64,000 nt of DNA, taken from positions 67,888,420 to 67,952,419 of the forward strand of contig OW388289.1 of assembly GCA_936450465.1 (NCBI GenBank), written 5' to 3'. The DNA comes from Gibbula magus. Its lineage: Eukaryota; Mollusca; Gastropoda; Trochida; Trochidae. The notes under the pieces are model-generated. The model made no database searches. It had not been told where the DNA came from and saw only the letters and a list, made by a program, of their open reading frames with translations. Both the position numbers and the translations under genes were made by a program. This document shows positions 35,391 to 49,733 of the stretch, piece by piece (the first letter of the stretch is position 1; each line of letters opens with the position of its first letter).

Positions 35391-38300
35391 TTTGAATCAT
35401 CGTATCAACGCGAAAACTAAACCGATCACTTTGTATTTTTGCATTATAAGAAGAGGGTATAACATAACATAATCTGATACGAAACCTGATATTCAGCAGT
35501 TACAGTTTTTGGCAACTCTTTGAAGTGATCAGGGGTCAATCTTTTGAATAATACAGTTTCTATTTTCTTCTGTGAAATATTCAGTTAGTGATCAACTGCA
35601 CCTAACATGCATCATACATTTGCTCTTGAACCTATGCAATGTATTTGTGGTGATTTGTTTTCTGATTTAGTCAATATTGAAACTTTTATTCGGAAATTAA
35701 TGAAATTTGAATTTTCTAAATTTGATCCCTTCTGTCTATTTCACTATGCCAAATTTCATAAACATGCACCAATGCACGTTCGAGAACGATCGTTTTACAC
35801 ATGGGTATAATGATTATACCCAGTCAATGTATGTGGTTCAATTTTATTGACGATACAATGAACTAATGGATAGACATGGTACTTGCTAAGTTACTTACTC
35901 ACACGGTCTGGACTAGGAAATTGTAAAAGCTAACTTGTCAATTCTTAGGCTAAAACCAAAAATGAATGAGATACGGTTGTATTTAGTTATATAAAAGGTT
36001 ATTTAATGCAGGCTGACATGAACCAAGGGCGGATAACTTGATACTGAGTTTCCTGTAGAGTACCGAGACTCACAGTCGTGGTTGTTTTCTTCAATATAAG
36101 ACAGATCCCTTTGTATTCTCAGTCACTAAGATGAATCGTATCGATACAGTCACAACATTCACCGACGGCAACATGTTTGTGAAGGAGTATTTGTCAATCA
36201 CCAAACCGTGAATTGTGATAATAATAGCAGTACATCTGATCATAAGATACAAGTAGATAGAGAAATTAGTCTTCTATTGAACGACTCTTGTCACCTATAG
36301 GTATACGCGCAAGTTGTATGGTAAGATCTATATAGACCCTGCTGCAGTTATATGCTTGACTGGCGCCCCTGTCGGCGCTTTGAAGTGCTCCTGTGTAAAG
36401 AGATTGTTGCGTCGAATATGTCTTACCAGTAAATGTTAACGTTTAATGCCCATTTTAAACTGTTCACAACTTTTTAATTTGAAATATCGATTTATAAACG
36501 TCTGTATACGTTTCAGTCGATTATTATGTTATTATTCTAGAGAGACTACAGAGAACAGTCCACTTCAAATGGGGGGAAGCGGGAGTTTTTTCTCTCAAAT
36601 AGCGCGGTATCTGTCCTGTGTATAATTTGTCGCATAATTTGTTTGTGAAACACATAAGACAAACAAGAAACAAAGAAATATAAATTTCAGCAGCGTGTAC
36701 CTTTTATTCTAAACAAATATAACAAGCGAAACCAAAAGGATTCTCATAGGTTTCAAATGCTTCAAAATGAATTATTGTATTTGGTTATTCGATAGCAGTG
36801 TATACATATATTAGACTGAGTTGTAAAACATGTGCTGTTACCAGGGGCAAAGTATGAAGGTGTCAAATAGGGTACCTGGTATGGAATCGAAGGCAATGTG
36901 AGAGATAACCGACGCCTTAATTGTCTATAAGGTTGCATACTCCGAGTGAATTTGGAATGAGAAAGGAACGACGTTAACCCTTACACCAGGGTTATACATG
37001 TAATACTTGTGGGCTTTCAACATGTCCTCCGTAGCGTGGAGTTCAACACGATATGTGTAATACTAACCATTGTTCCAGTGTCATTGACACAATCAAACAT
37101 TGAGTTGTTTTTATCAATATGATTTAGAAATGATTAGTCAGTTAAAACATGTAGGTACCCTTTTACGAAGAACTGTGGGGATAATAGTTGCCAAAGAAAA
37201 TGAAACTAAAACCCACAGGAACATTGACCTTGACATCACGTTCAGTATGAATGCGGACTTGTAAGTCACCTTCTTCACAGAAAATGTAAATCGCTGATCT
37301 GTCTGCCTGGCCTGAGTTATTTGCTTATAACCGGGGGACAAGTAGAGTATTAAGCTCAAATGAATTATTTGCTATGGTTGTTCCTTAAGTGATTAGAACA
37401 TTTGTAGCCTGAGGTAACAACTTGGTCAACAGATCTTCACCAATTACCACACTTTCCACAATACCTTATAGCACGATCAGACTTGATTTGGAAGAGGACT
37501 TAGCGTATGATTTGACGACTAATTTGATAGAAATTCCCTTACATATTTTTTATGTGTCAAATATGTCGTCGCTGATCACTTTTATGAGATCAATTTAACA
37601 GCGGAATTGCAATCAGCAAATATATTTCCGGATCACAAATACATGTGAAAACATCATATGAAAGTGAAAGATACTTCTTATAAGTCCTGCGTGCAGTATA
37701 TTATGTTGGTTCAACCTAGAGTTTATCATTTTATGATGATAAAACATTACCAAACTTCAGCGTTAGTATTATTTCTAGTACATATCACCCGGAGTTTTCC
37801 TGGGAAGCTTCTTGATCGGAATTATGATGATCTGATAATGTCTTAACTTTACCTCTCGAGTTAATTCCACGTGTAAAGTAATCATGAAGAATACAGGTAT
37901 CGTTTCCTGGAAATAGTTCAACTTGTCCAAATAAACTGATTAATTAAGAGCACACGCTGAATTTTGCCTATCATCGACAGGACATAACTGAATTGACCAT
38001 CGTAGTTTTAAAATATTACTGGTATATTGTGAAAAGGATATAAATCTCCCTTAGCGTTTAATTGATCGATTTGTTGAAAACGTCAACGTTTCAGCCGATG
38101 ACTACAGAGTGAACTGTTGAATGTAAATGTGTACTTGTCTGCTTGATTGGATAGTTTTTTCTGTAATAGACCACTTACATAAAGACAAAATCAAGAAACT
38201 GATCTTTTACCTAGACATAAAGAACATGTCCTCGACAGGCACTGAAGCAGGAAGTTCTAGCATGTAACGTACTCGGTGACACGGTAGTTATATAAGTATC

Positions 38301-38616
38301 ACCGCGTAGGCAACATTTCAGTCGTCAGCTTAGTTTAAATGACAAACATCTCCTGACAACTCGCAATATTCTCCTAGGAAATAATTGAATAACATTATTG
38401 ATATTGATTGTCGGTATAACCCATGAATACAAATAAGTGTTGTACGGTGCCTGGTTTATTTCTGTACAAATAGGCTTCATTGCTACTGGCAACCGTGTGT
38501 TTTTCAGCACCACAGTCGTGGTAATTATAACCTTTCATCTGTAAGGTTAGGTTAGGTAAAGTGAGTTTACTTGTGGTGAGGTAAGGTTAGTTATGTTTTA
38601 ACAAAAATAGTTCACT
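35391..38616. other. Intergenic stretch, nothing recognised
   Basis: AT-rich and noncoding, with scattered chance ORFs below 75 codons. Confidence 0.5.
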
Positions 38617-38940
38617 TATATCATGAAACTTTGTATTATTTCAGGGAGAAAGTCCACAACACTATTGTGGCTATGCATTGCAGTAAAACCTGCAATCATT
38701 GGTTTTGAACTAACGAGATATGGATGGTACTGTCCTATCCCTTTTAACTAACGAGATATGGATGGTACTACCCTATCCCTTTGAACTAACGCGATATGGA
38801 TGGTAATGTCCTATCCTTTTGAACTAACGAGATATGGATGGTACTGTCCTATCCCTTTGAACTAATCATGAACTAACGCAAATTTGGGTACAATATAGCG
38901 TGATTTCATTTAATGCAATGCAAAATATCCAATGTGGCAA
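38617..38940 (+). mobile_element. LINE ORF1 fragment containing a minisatellite
   Basis: Left of the array, CAGGGAGAAAG.CC.CAAC, GTGGCTATGCATTGC and AAACCTGC.A.CAT.GG match the LINE ORF1 remnant at 11917-11990. Right of the array, AACTAACGC...TTGGGTAC then ATTTCATTTAATGCAATGCA resembles what follows in the same ORF1 (12000-12040). The array therefore lies inside LINE sequence. Confidence 0.7.
38708..38859 (+). repeat. 38-bp minisatellite, four copies
   Basis: The unit is AACTAACGAGATATGGATGG followed by TACTGTCCTATCCCTTTG. Copies start at 38708, 38746, 38784 and 38822 and differ at only a few positions each. The unit aligns to AACTAGCGAACCATGGGTTG/TACTGCACT of the LINE ORF1 at 11983-12011. 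Confidence 0.95.
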
Positions 38941-40644
38941 CAGAACCCTACCTTAAAGTGACTGACATTGTTAGACACTGTAAGCGTGATTTATAATAAC
39001 AAAGATCAAATGTTCACATGCTCAGTAATTGTGAAGGTGAACTGGTATATATGTAAACCGTTGTATACACGAAGTCAGGGACATGCAGAAAACTGCCAAT
39101 GGACATAGATAATAAGCCAGACAGTTCGATATAATGAGGGAACATCAAAGGATCTGAACAAATGGGAAGCTGCCCTGAAGCAACCGGCAGATACTGAGCG
39201 AGACAACTTTTTAAGGTCTGGATTACTTGATAAAATCAGTACTTGAGTCTGTATTATTCCATTTCTTCGATTCTTTCACAACTCTGTGGTGTCTTTGTCA
39301 AAGAGATTGGACGAAACTATTTTAATTGGATTTTTTTTCTTTTTGGACAAATAAATATATTATTAAATATCTAAACTGCTATGACACTTGACACATGACT
39401 TTAAGTACAATGAAGTATTTCCGTGTTTCAGGTAAGGTTTGTCATTGAATCTGTATATTAATGAGGCCGCAAGAAAAATAGTAAACATATAATAGATTAT
39501 ACTTAAATTGAGAAAAAACATTTCCAAAAGAATTATATTTCTGAGGTTTTAGCACTTTACGACATGCAATTGATATGTTTCACAAAATCATCAGTTATGT
39601 ATGCTAACTCATAGACAAGGTTGCCGACACCCGTGGGACATAGACAATCAGCAAGACAGGTGAACTCTATTTGGGAATTTGGACCTAATAGGATAACTAA
39701 TGGGAAAATGACCTGGGGTTACTGGCTCTAACCTAGGGTTTCTCTCCTCAGAATCCAAATCTATTGGAGTTTTTGGTTCCACTTCGGTTTGCCATGTGTA
39801 TCTCTTCTAGAAACATTTCGAAAAGTGAACATCATTTATTGATGGCAATTAATCATTACGAATAAACCCAAAGTAGCGCATGTATCAAAATGGTGATGTT
39901 GGATCTGCACGTACATACTATTCGTTCAAGACCAGAACGAACGAACACTGTACAAAAAGTTATCATTATATACTCGGGAAAATTCTAAATTGATCAATAC
40001 GAAGGGAATATTCACAGCAAGATGTGAGGAAATGTCAGTATATTACAGTCGTTACAACGGTTCGGATTTATTTCCTAGAAGTGATACTAACTCCTTCAAG
40101 AACTATTCTAGGATATCTAGGTATGTGAAATGCTGGACTGAACATTGTGGGAGAAACACAGAGCATCGACTGCACTGAGGGCAACATCACACAGTCTTTG
40201 ACTGCAAGTTTTCCGTTAGAATGAAAATGTTTATAAGTTTATGTTTCAATCTTTGAGTTTTCCCTAAGTTGGTATCAATGTTTTTAGAAGATGATCAGGA
40301 TTGTTTATGGTGATACTTCTTTATTGTCCTATAGACACCCTCTCTAAGTGTATATCTATCCGTATCTTAATTGTCGTAAAGACAATCTCTCTGTATCTCC
40401 ATGCAGATTTCTCCATCGCGGGAAGGTTAAATTACGAGACCGTTAATGATTTCTTTCATCATGAAGACACAGATGTGGCCAAATTAAATGTTAATTTCCA
40501 TGTACTTATGCCATAAATAACAGTATGGATATTTTTCTGATACATGGAATTTGTAAACACCATAAAACCTTAAAAGGCCACAACCATCGCATTATGTCTG
40601 ATGTTACACAACTGTTCATTCAATTTGACATATAAAACATTATC
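38941..40644. other. Intergenic stretch, nothing recognised
   Basis: AT-rich and noncoding. ORFs here are short and lack motifs. Confidence 0.5.
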
Positions 40645-40950
40645 TATGTGCCTGATTCTGTACACATTTACAACATTTTAAACAATATCATTTCTTACCA
40701 CTTCATTAAACAAAGATATTTTAATTAAAATATAACTACAGTCACCAATTAATTCATTTAAACTACTAAAGATAAATAGTATTGTATCGTGCCATAGTCT
40801 GTTTCTTTTAAATATGGAATTTAATCGAAACCAACTGAGGTGAGTACTTTCTTTGGCTGGCAGATTATGTTAACAACGCAATCATGAAATCAACTGTATC
40901 TCAGCACGTTGTATTAAAGACTAAACATACCATTGATTGTGAACAAATTG
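40645..40950 (+). repeat. Dispersed repeat, copy 2 (copy 1 at 17400-17810)
   Basis: See the 17400 entry. This copy is shorter because of several deletions. Confidence 0.85.
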
Positions 40951-43900
40951 ATATACTCGCCACCAGCATCAAATAGTAACATAAACGCAAGCAGATGGCG
41001 AGTATCACACTCTGTAGACCCGGGAGCAATGGTGCATTGACCAACGATAAATCCAGTGTTGATTTGACTCGCTACAGATAACACACTACTCACCAAATAT
41101 AGCGTTTATAAACTCACGTATAAAAGGAACGTCCCCACATTTTGAAAACAGTATAAAATGAAATATTGATGTCGGAGAAAGTAGATTTTGAATGCATTTG
41201 GTAGCCACATGTTTTGTAAAGAATATTCACAATTTCATACATCAGAGTATGCAATTTTTATTTTTACATCTATTCAAATAGACATGGGGTAATACAATCT
41301 ATTTTTAAAGATGTTTTTGGCCCACAATATTTGGTATTTAAACTTAAAACATTGAACAAGTAGAAATTTAATTAATTATAGGTAACCTCGACATAAATAA
41401 CCTTCTTTGATTTAAATTTGTTGACGCGTCATTACTGTAGGACGTCACAAAACAAGCCAAAACTGGCTTTTTGAGGCTTCTATCTCGTCTAGTTAAGGAG
41501 ATTCCAAAACGACCATTTCTTAAAACTTGTGTTTCTCAGAGTTATGAATAGATAATGTTTTGAAAATTCATATTTAGTATTGTTGGGTTCTGAAGACATG
41601 ATGTAACGCTGTTTCAGTCGCATTCATCGCCCGTCGATTGAAATATCTTGTATTTTGTATGGGGACGTTTCTTTTGCACGTGAGTTTATATACATTATGT
41701 TACACTCACATGTGTCAGTCTATTGTAAATCGTGTACTGTCCATCTGATTCACTGTAGATATTCTATATATCATCAGCTTTTCATTGTTACTATCACTAA
41801 CGTAGCGGAGATGCACGGATTGGAACGGTTATGTAAATATAATTAAGAAATTGTACATCCACATCATAGATGTACGTTGTTACGCTTTATAAAGTTTTCA
41901 AGTCCTATTATCCTAAATGTTACATATATTTCACGTTTCATAAATTGCTCCCCAAAAACGTTTTCATTGTTGTTTAACATTAACGTTATCGAGGTGTTTC
42001 CTAAAGGTTTCATAGGATCTCTTCAAATCAATCATTCTGAAGGTCGACATTAGCCTTGAGGTGCTTTCATGCTGAAATCCAATATTGCGCTTCCTTTGCT
42101 TGAGATATAATTGATTTTTATGTTGCAGTTCTTGGAAGGATTTAGATTTAGTTTTAGGAAGCATTGAAAAGTGTGGGTAATGTTGCTTTAGGCCAGTGGT
42201 TTTCATTGAATAAGATTTGAAAATAATGAACACGGTATAGACTCTTTTTACAACTGGAGGTTCTTGTGCTGTATTCCATGAATGTCATTTCAGTTATAAT
42301 CTGGAACTGAAATGTAAAAAGACATAGTTTAAACTAGCAATTCCATTGAGGAGAAGGAAAACATAATTATGCTGACAAGGTGAAAGCGATTATTCATTCA
42401 CAGTTTGTAACATTTCACATCTAATATTTTGCATAAAAATTCAAAGTCAGATTCGGAAAGAAATCATGATTAAAGATTTAAAATCAAAATATTAATTGAC
42501 ACCAAGATCCAGCATTTAATATTCATCGTCTTTGAGTTTGCAAATAATGATAGATTGAATGATTAACAGTTTTCCATTGAGGTTACTTTTTCACAACATA
42601 TCCTTTAATCCTTTAATGTTTCGAATAAATCTTAAACTACCGGGTAAAGAAAAAGATCCCAACAATAATGCAAGATACTTAAATGAGAACTAAATATACA
42701 AAACATTTAATTTTGAAAATATTATTTATTCCTATTTCGGAGGAAAATATGCTTTCCAAAATCATCGTTTTTAAATCTTCTTCATGAGACGATATTGGAG
42801 AGTGAAATAGGAATTTGTTCCCTGTTTAATGACGTCCTACAGGAATGATTCAACCAATTTAAGAAGGTGCATATGTTTATCAACTTCCATGTTCCATCAA
42901 TATCATATAAAATGCCAAACAATTTTGCAAAAAACTCTCTCTGAATACCCTGTGAATGCTTGAACATACATACACAATTTAAATATCATAACATAATGAA
43001 TGAAATTTTGTATACTTCATTACATAAGACATTGAAATTAACCTTTATTGCAGTAGTTGTTTTTGACTGTTTAAAATTTTGTATCGTTTCAATTGTCCGT
43101 TTGTGTACATTCATGTAGCAAGATAATCCATTTAGAATATATTTTTATACATTTTTGTCAATCCGCAAGAACTCCATAACAACCTTTTGAACAAGCTGTC
43201 TATTAATGATTGTTTGTTTGCTTTTTAATTATATCTGAAAGTTCAATATATTGACTGGATAATTATTTCAGGTTCCCTGTCTCCATGATGGCACTGCACG
43301 GAGACAATTATCTGAAAGTCCCTGACAGTTACGTCTTTAAGCCATTTTCTATTCATAATTAATGTCCAATGGTCTCAACATATTGTTTTCATTAATTTCG
43401 TTCAACAGTTATGTTCAGTAATTTATTCAATATGTTCAGCTTGTTGAACTGTTCACATTGCGTTTCCTTCTAGAACACTACATGTGAATTGCACGACTTT
43501 CTCGTGGATGTCATTTGGAATACACAGTGCTTAAACCTCCTTAAATTAAAGGTCTGCAAATCTCGTGGTTTATTTAAAAATTAAAAATATAAACATTTCT
43601 GATAAATAATTGATTAAGACGTAAATACAAATCTATAGAGGAATTGATAAAACGTAAGTATACTGCACATTGAAAACGTAGGGAAATTATTAATACTCTA
43701 GAAAAAATTATTAGAAACTGAAAATGATATCTCTGTATCAGGGTCGAGGCAAAACCTGACACTTCAGTAATGACGGATCGTAAGCTGATGGTTGTCACTG
43801 AAACCCTTCTTGTTTATTGTATCGATATTCATAATCCTGTAAACAAGGAAACTCCATTCCTCGGATTAATTAAACCAAATAATAGCTTCCAATCGCTGAT

Positions 43901-44840
43901 TACAAATGACTCCATATACATGTATGTATCGTGTGGCCATACTTTACATATAATTATATTATAGACGGATTTTCTGATACACATATGATAAAAAAGACTT
44001 GAATCTAATACGAAAGTCTATGATGTTCTACATTTTATATTCACAAAGATGTATTGTGAGTCAACAAATAAATGTTAACATTTTAACTATATATATTAGT
44101 TATCTCATCTACCAACGAGTAACATAGAGATAGACGAACATCAGTATGTCAATTTGATTATAATTTTCAGGAAAATTCAGTCTTTGTTTATTGGTTAAAC
44201 ATGCCAAAACTACATTCAGAACAGTTATATTGGAATGATATCAAAGTATCTGACTGTCGATTTTTCAACGAAACTTTTCCAAGCAGAACAACGGTTTACC
44301 TCTTGGCCAATTTCTTGAAAGTTCACCTTAAATGTCCTGTCAAAGTAACATATGTATGAAATAAACATTTTGTGCCGTAAAATCTGAATGTGATGTCACT
44401 TTACTACTCCTCTTTTATTACGTTCTATGTAATAAAGAGATAAACCTACTGTGTTTGAAGAGCTATGTTATACTGGATTGATAGCGAGTAAATTTAAAAT
44501 TAAAACTGAACGTAACGTTAAAATAAGGTGAGGTTCAATCCAGAATTGAATGCGTTTGATTTTTCTGGAGGACCAATCAGAATCGAATACCCAGCAATGT
44601 CATGCTAGAATGTATGATATAAGACACAATAAGAAGGATTTCTTAGGCTGCGAGCTTGTCAACTGCACAGTTTACATGGCAACGTGAAACTGACTCTTCT
44701 CGACTATCTTCGTGCTGCAGGTAATCCTGTCACTCATTGCTGGTTGTGACGATAGTTATATTGACATGTTTCCAAATGTCTTGTAACTATACACAGTGAA
44801 CAGTTAACCTGGAACTTTCAGCGCTATACAAAATGAGCAG
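40951..44840. other. Intergenic stretch, nothing coding recognised
   Basis: Very AT-rich. A small perfect stem CTCTTTTATTAC / GTAATAAAGAG lies at about 44410-44443. The last bases before the microsatellite (AGCGCTATACAAAATGAG) resemble a LINE/SINE 3' end. Confidence 0.5.
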
Positions 44841-44973
44841 ATTAGATTAGATTAGATTAGATTAGATTAGATTAGATTAGATTAGATTAGATTAGATTAG
44901 ATTAGATTAGATTAGATTAGATTAGATTAGATTAGATTAGATTAGATTAGATTAGATTAGATTAGATTAGATT
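44841..44973 (+). repeat. ATTAG pentanucleotide microsatellite, 26 copies
   Basis: The ATTAG run (equivalently TTAGA) is uninterrupted. It directly follows AGCGCTATACAAAATGAGCAG, which resembles the GCGCTCTATAAATTT that precedes the ATT tail of the LINE at 30579. The array may therefore be an expanded retroelement tail. It is not a canonical telomere repeat. Confidence 0.97.
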
Positions 44974-45536
44974 ATTGACCTGTTGAATAGTATATTATGG
45001 TGTATTGTGATTTTACCAGGAAAGTTTGTTTATTAAACTATGGCGTATAATTGTAATTATTCTTCTTGATTTTATCGATCAAGCATAATATCTATGAGAT
45101 GTATTATGAGATTGATTTTATCATAAATTATGTAGCACTTTTAACTGGTCTACATGAAAGTCATCATCAAGGGTAAGCAACCCTGAATGAACCTACAGCT
45201 TAGGATGGTATCAGTTGCCATCAGACAATATGGCTGTGAATTTGTTTTTGGTCATTGTATGAATTGCTTAATATGACCCAATGGAGGAACAATTCAAATC
45301 ATCATTAAGCTTTCATTGCCAAGACTCAGTGAAAAGTGGGTCGTTTAAATAAAATCTATTTATGAAACGGCCTCGATGTTCCTCAATTCGGTGACCAAAA
45401 GTGTTATTTCTAATTTCCCCTTTAGTTACATTGTACACGTGATTTTATAATTTAAAACACAGTTCAATTGTTATCTGATAGCTTTGAAGTAAAAGCAAAG
45501 CTGTTTTTTTTAAACATTAAATTTTAAAATTTACAG

Positions 45537-46870
45537 TGCTTGGGGATAGCAACACAACTTGTATCAGAGGAGTCTCCTTACCCCACAACGTAAGTTAACT
45601 TGATCACACGCTTAGACATTAGTGTAATTTAGAGGAACAGCAAAAGGCATTATAACAATTTAGGACTTCTCTTTACTGAACAAATTCGGCAATTATTGTC
45701 CCATTTAACTCTTGTCCTATTTCTTTATTGTTCAAGCCAGATGTGTTCTGTTTTTTGCTTTATAGTTTCTGGTGTTTGTGAAAGATCCAGTTCAACCTAT
45801 CGGGAATGGTTTGAAGGTCTTCTTTCCTGATATCTACATTTTTCATTTTCGGATGGGCATAGTGGGCAGAACGTGTTTTCGCGTGCTCTCACTACTCCGT
45901 GCGAATCATCATTGTTCTGTGTGTGTATGTGCGTGAGTGAGATGCTGTGAAAACAGGGATAAATATGCAGACACACTTCCCACCGTTCCTAGAGAATTTA
46001 AGTGTCCCTCATGTCATAACTATTGCGCGATCTGATGCACCAAATACTGGGCTTTGTAACTGGGTCACTATTAGTTGACATGATATCATAAGCGATTTTA
46101 TAATAAAATAAAGCAAGCGGTAATTTTATAAATTTGGTGGACACACCAAATGATTCACATGAGCAACGTGCTAATATTGAGGCTTTCAAAAATCATACCT
46201 TTGTTATTACCCGATCGATGTTTATGTTTGATAACTTATTTTAAAGACACATGTATTGTTTTTTATGTGGCTTATACTATTGAATGATAATATGATGACA
46301 ACATTCTGAAATATAATTGGTGTTCACTTCGTTAGATCCCTTTTCTTCTTTATAGTATAAAGGACTGGATCGTCGACTTTCATACCTTACAAATGCTTTC
46401 TAATCGATAGTTGTTAGTTGATAGTTGATATAATACCACTTTGACATAAACTTACCATGATATTTTCATGTGCATAATCAACTTCTTAATCAACATTTCT
46501 CAGCATATGCCTGATGGAGAGATAGTTCAATTACAATATATGGTACTGTAACCTGTACCTTGTACCTAGTAAATTCTAGGACTAGTCTTGTGTAATGCAT
46601 TTGCTAGATCATATGTTTTCACTTTAACTTAACCTAAATCAACTTTAGACAGTTTTCGCTCAAACATTCCATTGGACGATAACAATGTATAACATTATAA
46701 ATTCTTCATAATTTGTTCATCATCATTTCTTTTATTGACAGACAAAGGCGTATTTACCCACCAGTGAAGGTTTCCGTAAGAAAGGATTTATACGCAAGGT
46801 TACCAGAGAGGACGGTGTGTGTATTTGGTCAATGACACTATGGCAGTTGAGTTCACAGCTGCTGTAGGAC
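45537..46870 (+). other. Two possible exons of an unidentified plus-strand gene
   Basis: TTTACAG precedes 45537-45589 (53 nt), followed by a consensus GTAAGT. TTGACAG precedes an open stretch from 46742, with a donor-like GTAAGA after 46775 or a stop near 46868. The reading LGDSNTTCIRGVSLPHN joins in phase to TKAYLPTSEGFRKKG. No domain is recognised, and the minus strand of 46732-46995 is also open, so this is only a candidate. Confidence 0.15.
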
Positions 46871-48777
46871 GGTAAAGGTCTGTGGGTAATTACATTAACT
46901 GGTATTTCTACTGGGTGTGAGATGACGCTACAGAACGAGGACCCTGTCACTTCACGGTCTTCTCCGTCTAATTGAAGGTGACCCACCTCAACCATGTGTG
47001 ATTAACACATATAGCACTCGTAACACACGAACTTTAAAATGTGCCAAATGTTCATTAAGGTGCTAATCATTTACTTAGACAGATTAAGAGAATGTGAACT
47101 GCTCTAATGAGAAAATCTATCAATAGTGTGACACCCGGAACAGAAGTGATTAAAATTCCGAAGAACTAAAATAAGTGTGTCCATAGGTTTTATGCATGGC
47201 ATATATGTTACCAATTATTACCCTTATATACATATATATATATATACATGTACCTTACCTAGGAGCACAGCATGGTAAACGGTTCGTTTTCAATCATACT
47301 TGAAGGTTATCAAAGTAAAGTTGTTGAATGAGGTTGTTAAGCAGTTTAAAGTAATGTATGTATACAATATATTAACGACGTATTCTTGCATTTGTTGTTT
47401 CAGTGTTTAAGCATGACAACGCAAAGTGCCTTCACCTTTACATAATTTGAACTTAGAACTTCATTGTAAATTTATATTATTTCCTTCAATTTGTCGTTAA
47501 CTTAGCCATCAAGCCTCATTCAACGTCATTTATGTTTAATCATTGGGATAAGTGCTCGGAATGTTAGGTATTATAAAGAGGAATGTTTACCGAGGCTATA
47601 ATATAATAACGGACATCATCGAAACCAATATGAAGAGGAACTGGAAAATAGTATAGTTTTGCTTTCACGATTCCGTCTCGATAACTCTTTTAATCCTATG
47701 TTTGTATCCGAAATAAAAGTAGCTTGTAAATGTAAATATATGTAAGACAGGCAAACCTAAAATAGATTTCTTCTTGTTTAGGTTACAGGAGATCTGTTTA
47801 CTTGTCTAACGTCATGGCTAATACGCATTTAATTATCATATACTGTATTCCGTTCAAACACTCATACAAGATTATTGTTATTATTCATATATTTATTCCA
47901 AGAATATTCCACCATGTCATGCTCAATGCATTGTTGATTGGTAGAACGACATAACTTCCTAAATAACAGCGTGAGCTTGACTGCGGATTTTCTTTTATTG
48001 TTGCTGGTACGTACCAAAAGTAACGAGTAGCGCTTCACATTTTACATGATTTTATTTTAAGTAGACCCCAATCACTTTACATAGCTCAAAGGCGTACCTG
48101 CAATATAGTGATAAACAAAAGTGGGAATATAACAGCAGACGAATAACATTGACATATTGAGAAGATGGCTGAGCAATGGAGGCGTTTTGTAAAGGAAACT
48201 GCACTCAAGAAGGCTTGGTTCGTCTCATTGCTGATGTCAGTTTACACTCAGCTAGTAACAATCATACTTGTATATTTGATATTGAGTATAATGCTGTAAG
48301 ATTGCACTGAGCCGAAAGTCATTTATACCCGTTTTATGTTTATGTTGTCTGGAAGCTGGAAACTTCAATAATAAAATAATAAAAAGAAATACAATCATTC
48401 AAGCCCTCGTAGTTAACATCAAATATGTTAATGACAGCTCAGTTCATGATGACAAGTAATGAATCAAATAAACAATTTCAGATTTTGTTAAATTTTTCTT
48501 ATCCATATTGTTTCTGATAAAAAAAACATCTCGGAAAACATGTAAACAAGAGTCTCCATAGGATGAATAACATGTCGTCTCCAATATGTAGATAAAATAG
48601 TACAATACATACACTTAATGTTCAGTTTGTATGTCAATTTTGTCCATTCCTATATCATAAACAATCCTACATTACAAAGGACAAAATGTCAGATATCGAC
48701 ACAAAATACAATCAGATCATTTCACGTGTTTTCATTAATGTTACATGATCTCAGATATTAAAGTTCATTTTTACAGA

Positions 48778-48968
48778 ACCAGGTTGTGAAGCCAGGAAGA
48801 GCTGTCATGTGATGCCCTCGTCTCCTTGATCCATCCATCGTATTTACTCATCGTACGGATCGTACTCTCCTTACACAGCCGTATTACCGTCGTGTCGCCA
48901 TCGTGTAGCCTTCCCCGATCCATTGTTTGTATAGATATGGGGCAGTACACGTTGCAAAAGTACAACAC
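48778..48968 (-). other. Possible terminal exon of unknown function
   Basis: A minus-strand open stretch ending TAA encodes LHDGDTTVIRLCKESTIRTM and continues to SSWLHNLVL. It is more GC-rich and codon-like than its AT-rich surroundings, but no clear acceptor or domain is seen. It lies 3' of the guanylate cyclase stop codon on the same strand. Confidence 0.15.
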
Positions 48969-49733
48969 TAGTTGAGATTTGGAGAGTACCCATCTATATT
49001 GTAATAGAGGTCACCAGAGAAGAAATAAGTTGAGTAACCTCTTTTTGGAGTTAATTGAGACAATGGTACGAACACAGTGCAAACATAATGTCAATTTGCA
49101 GCTAAATACAACATATCGAACATTTCAGTAAACCCATACCTCATGTGAATCATTCCAACTTGAGCGTACTCAGAACAGGAGGCGAACCATTTCTCAAGAC
49201 AACATGACGAAATATATTGATGTTCATACATCTACGGATATGACCCACAAAATACTTAGGACCAAAGCATTTAGTCAACACAAGACTGTGATATTCATTA
49301 AATATTCACTCCAATCTAAAGATTATTGCGAATATATGTCAAAGTTCTCTAACACCTTTCGTTCATTTAGGTTAGTTGCTTTAAAGCTTCTAGAACCGTT
49401 AAGATGGAACCATTTTGATAACGTGTTATTGCAGTTAGTCTAGTGTTGCACTGCACACACGCGCCTGTAGCAATTAGAGGGGTCATACATACGACTTTAT
49501 AGGTATAGTCTTAATGTAGACTCATATATATTTAGCTACAGAGACGATATTCTTTGGATTTCTTTGTTAACGCGTCAGCACGAGTCAGCAGTTCTCGGCG
49601 TGCATGTTTCCACTGATCGGGTACCGTTAAGGGGACGCAACTCTTGTCTGATGGATCCCAGAAGACTTACATTTGATCTGATTTAGCTGATCAAACCCCG
49701 GAAATTGCTACAGGGGTGTGAGGTACTGAATAA

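Larger units (their letters stand above)
44974..49733. other. Stretch downstream of the guanylate cyclase gene
   Basis: Mostly AT-rich noncoding sequence containing the weak exon candidates above. It should include the cyclase 3' untranslated region just below 49734, but no polyadenylation site was assigned. Confidence 0.4.

Noticed and set aside
44841..44973. Interstitial telomere
   Set aside because: The unit is ATTAG, not TTAGGG or TTAGG, and the junction resembles a retroelement tail.
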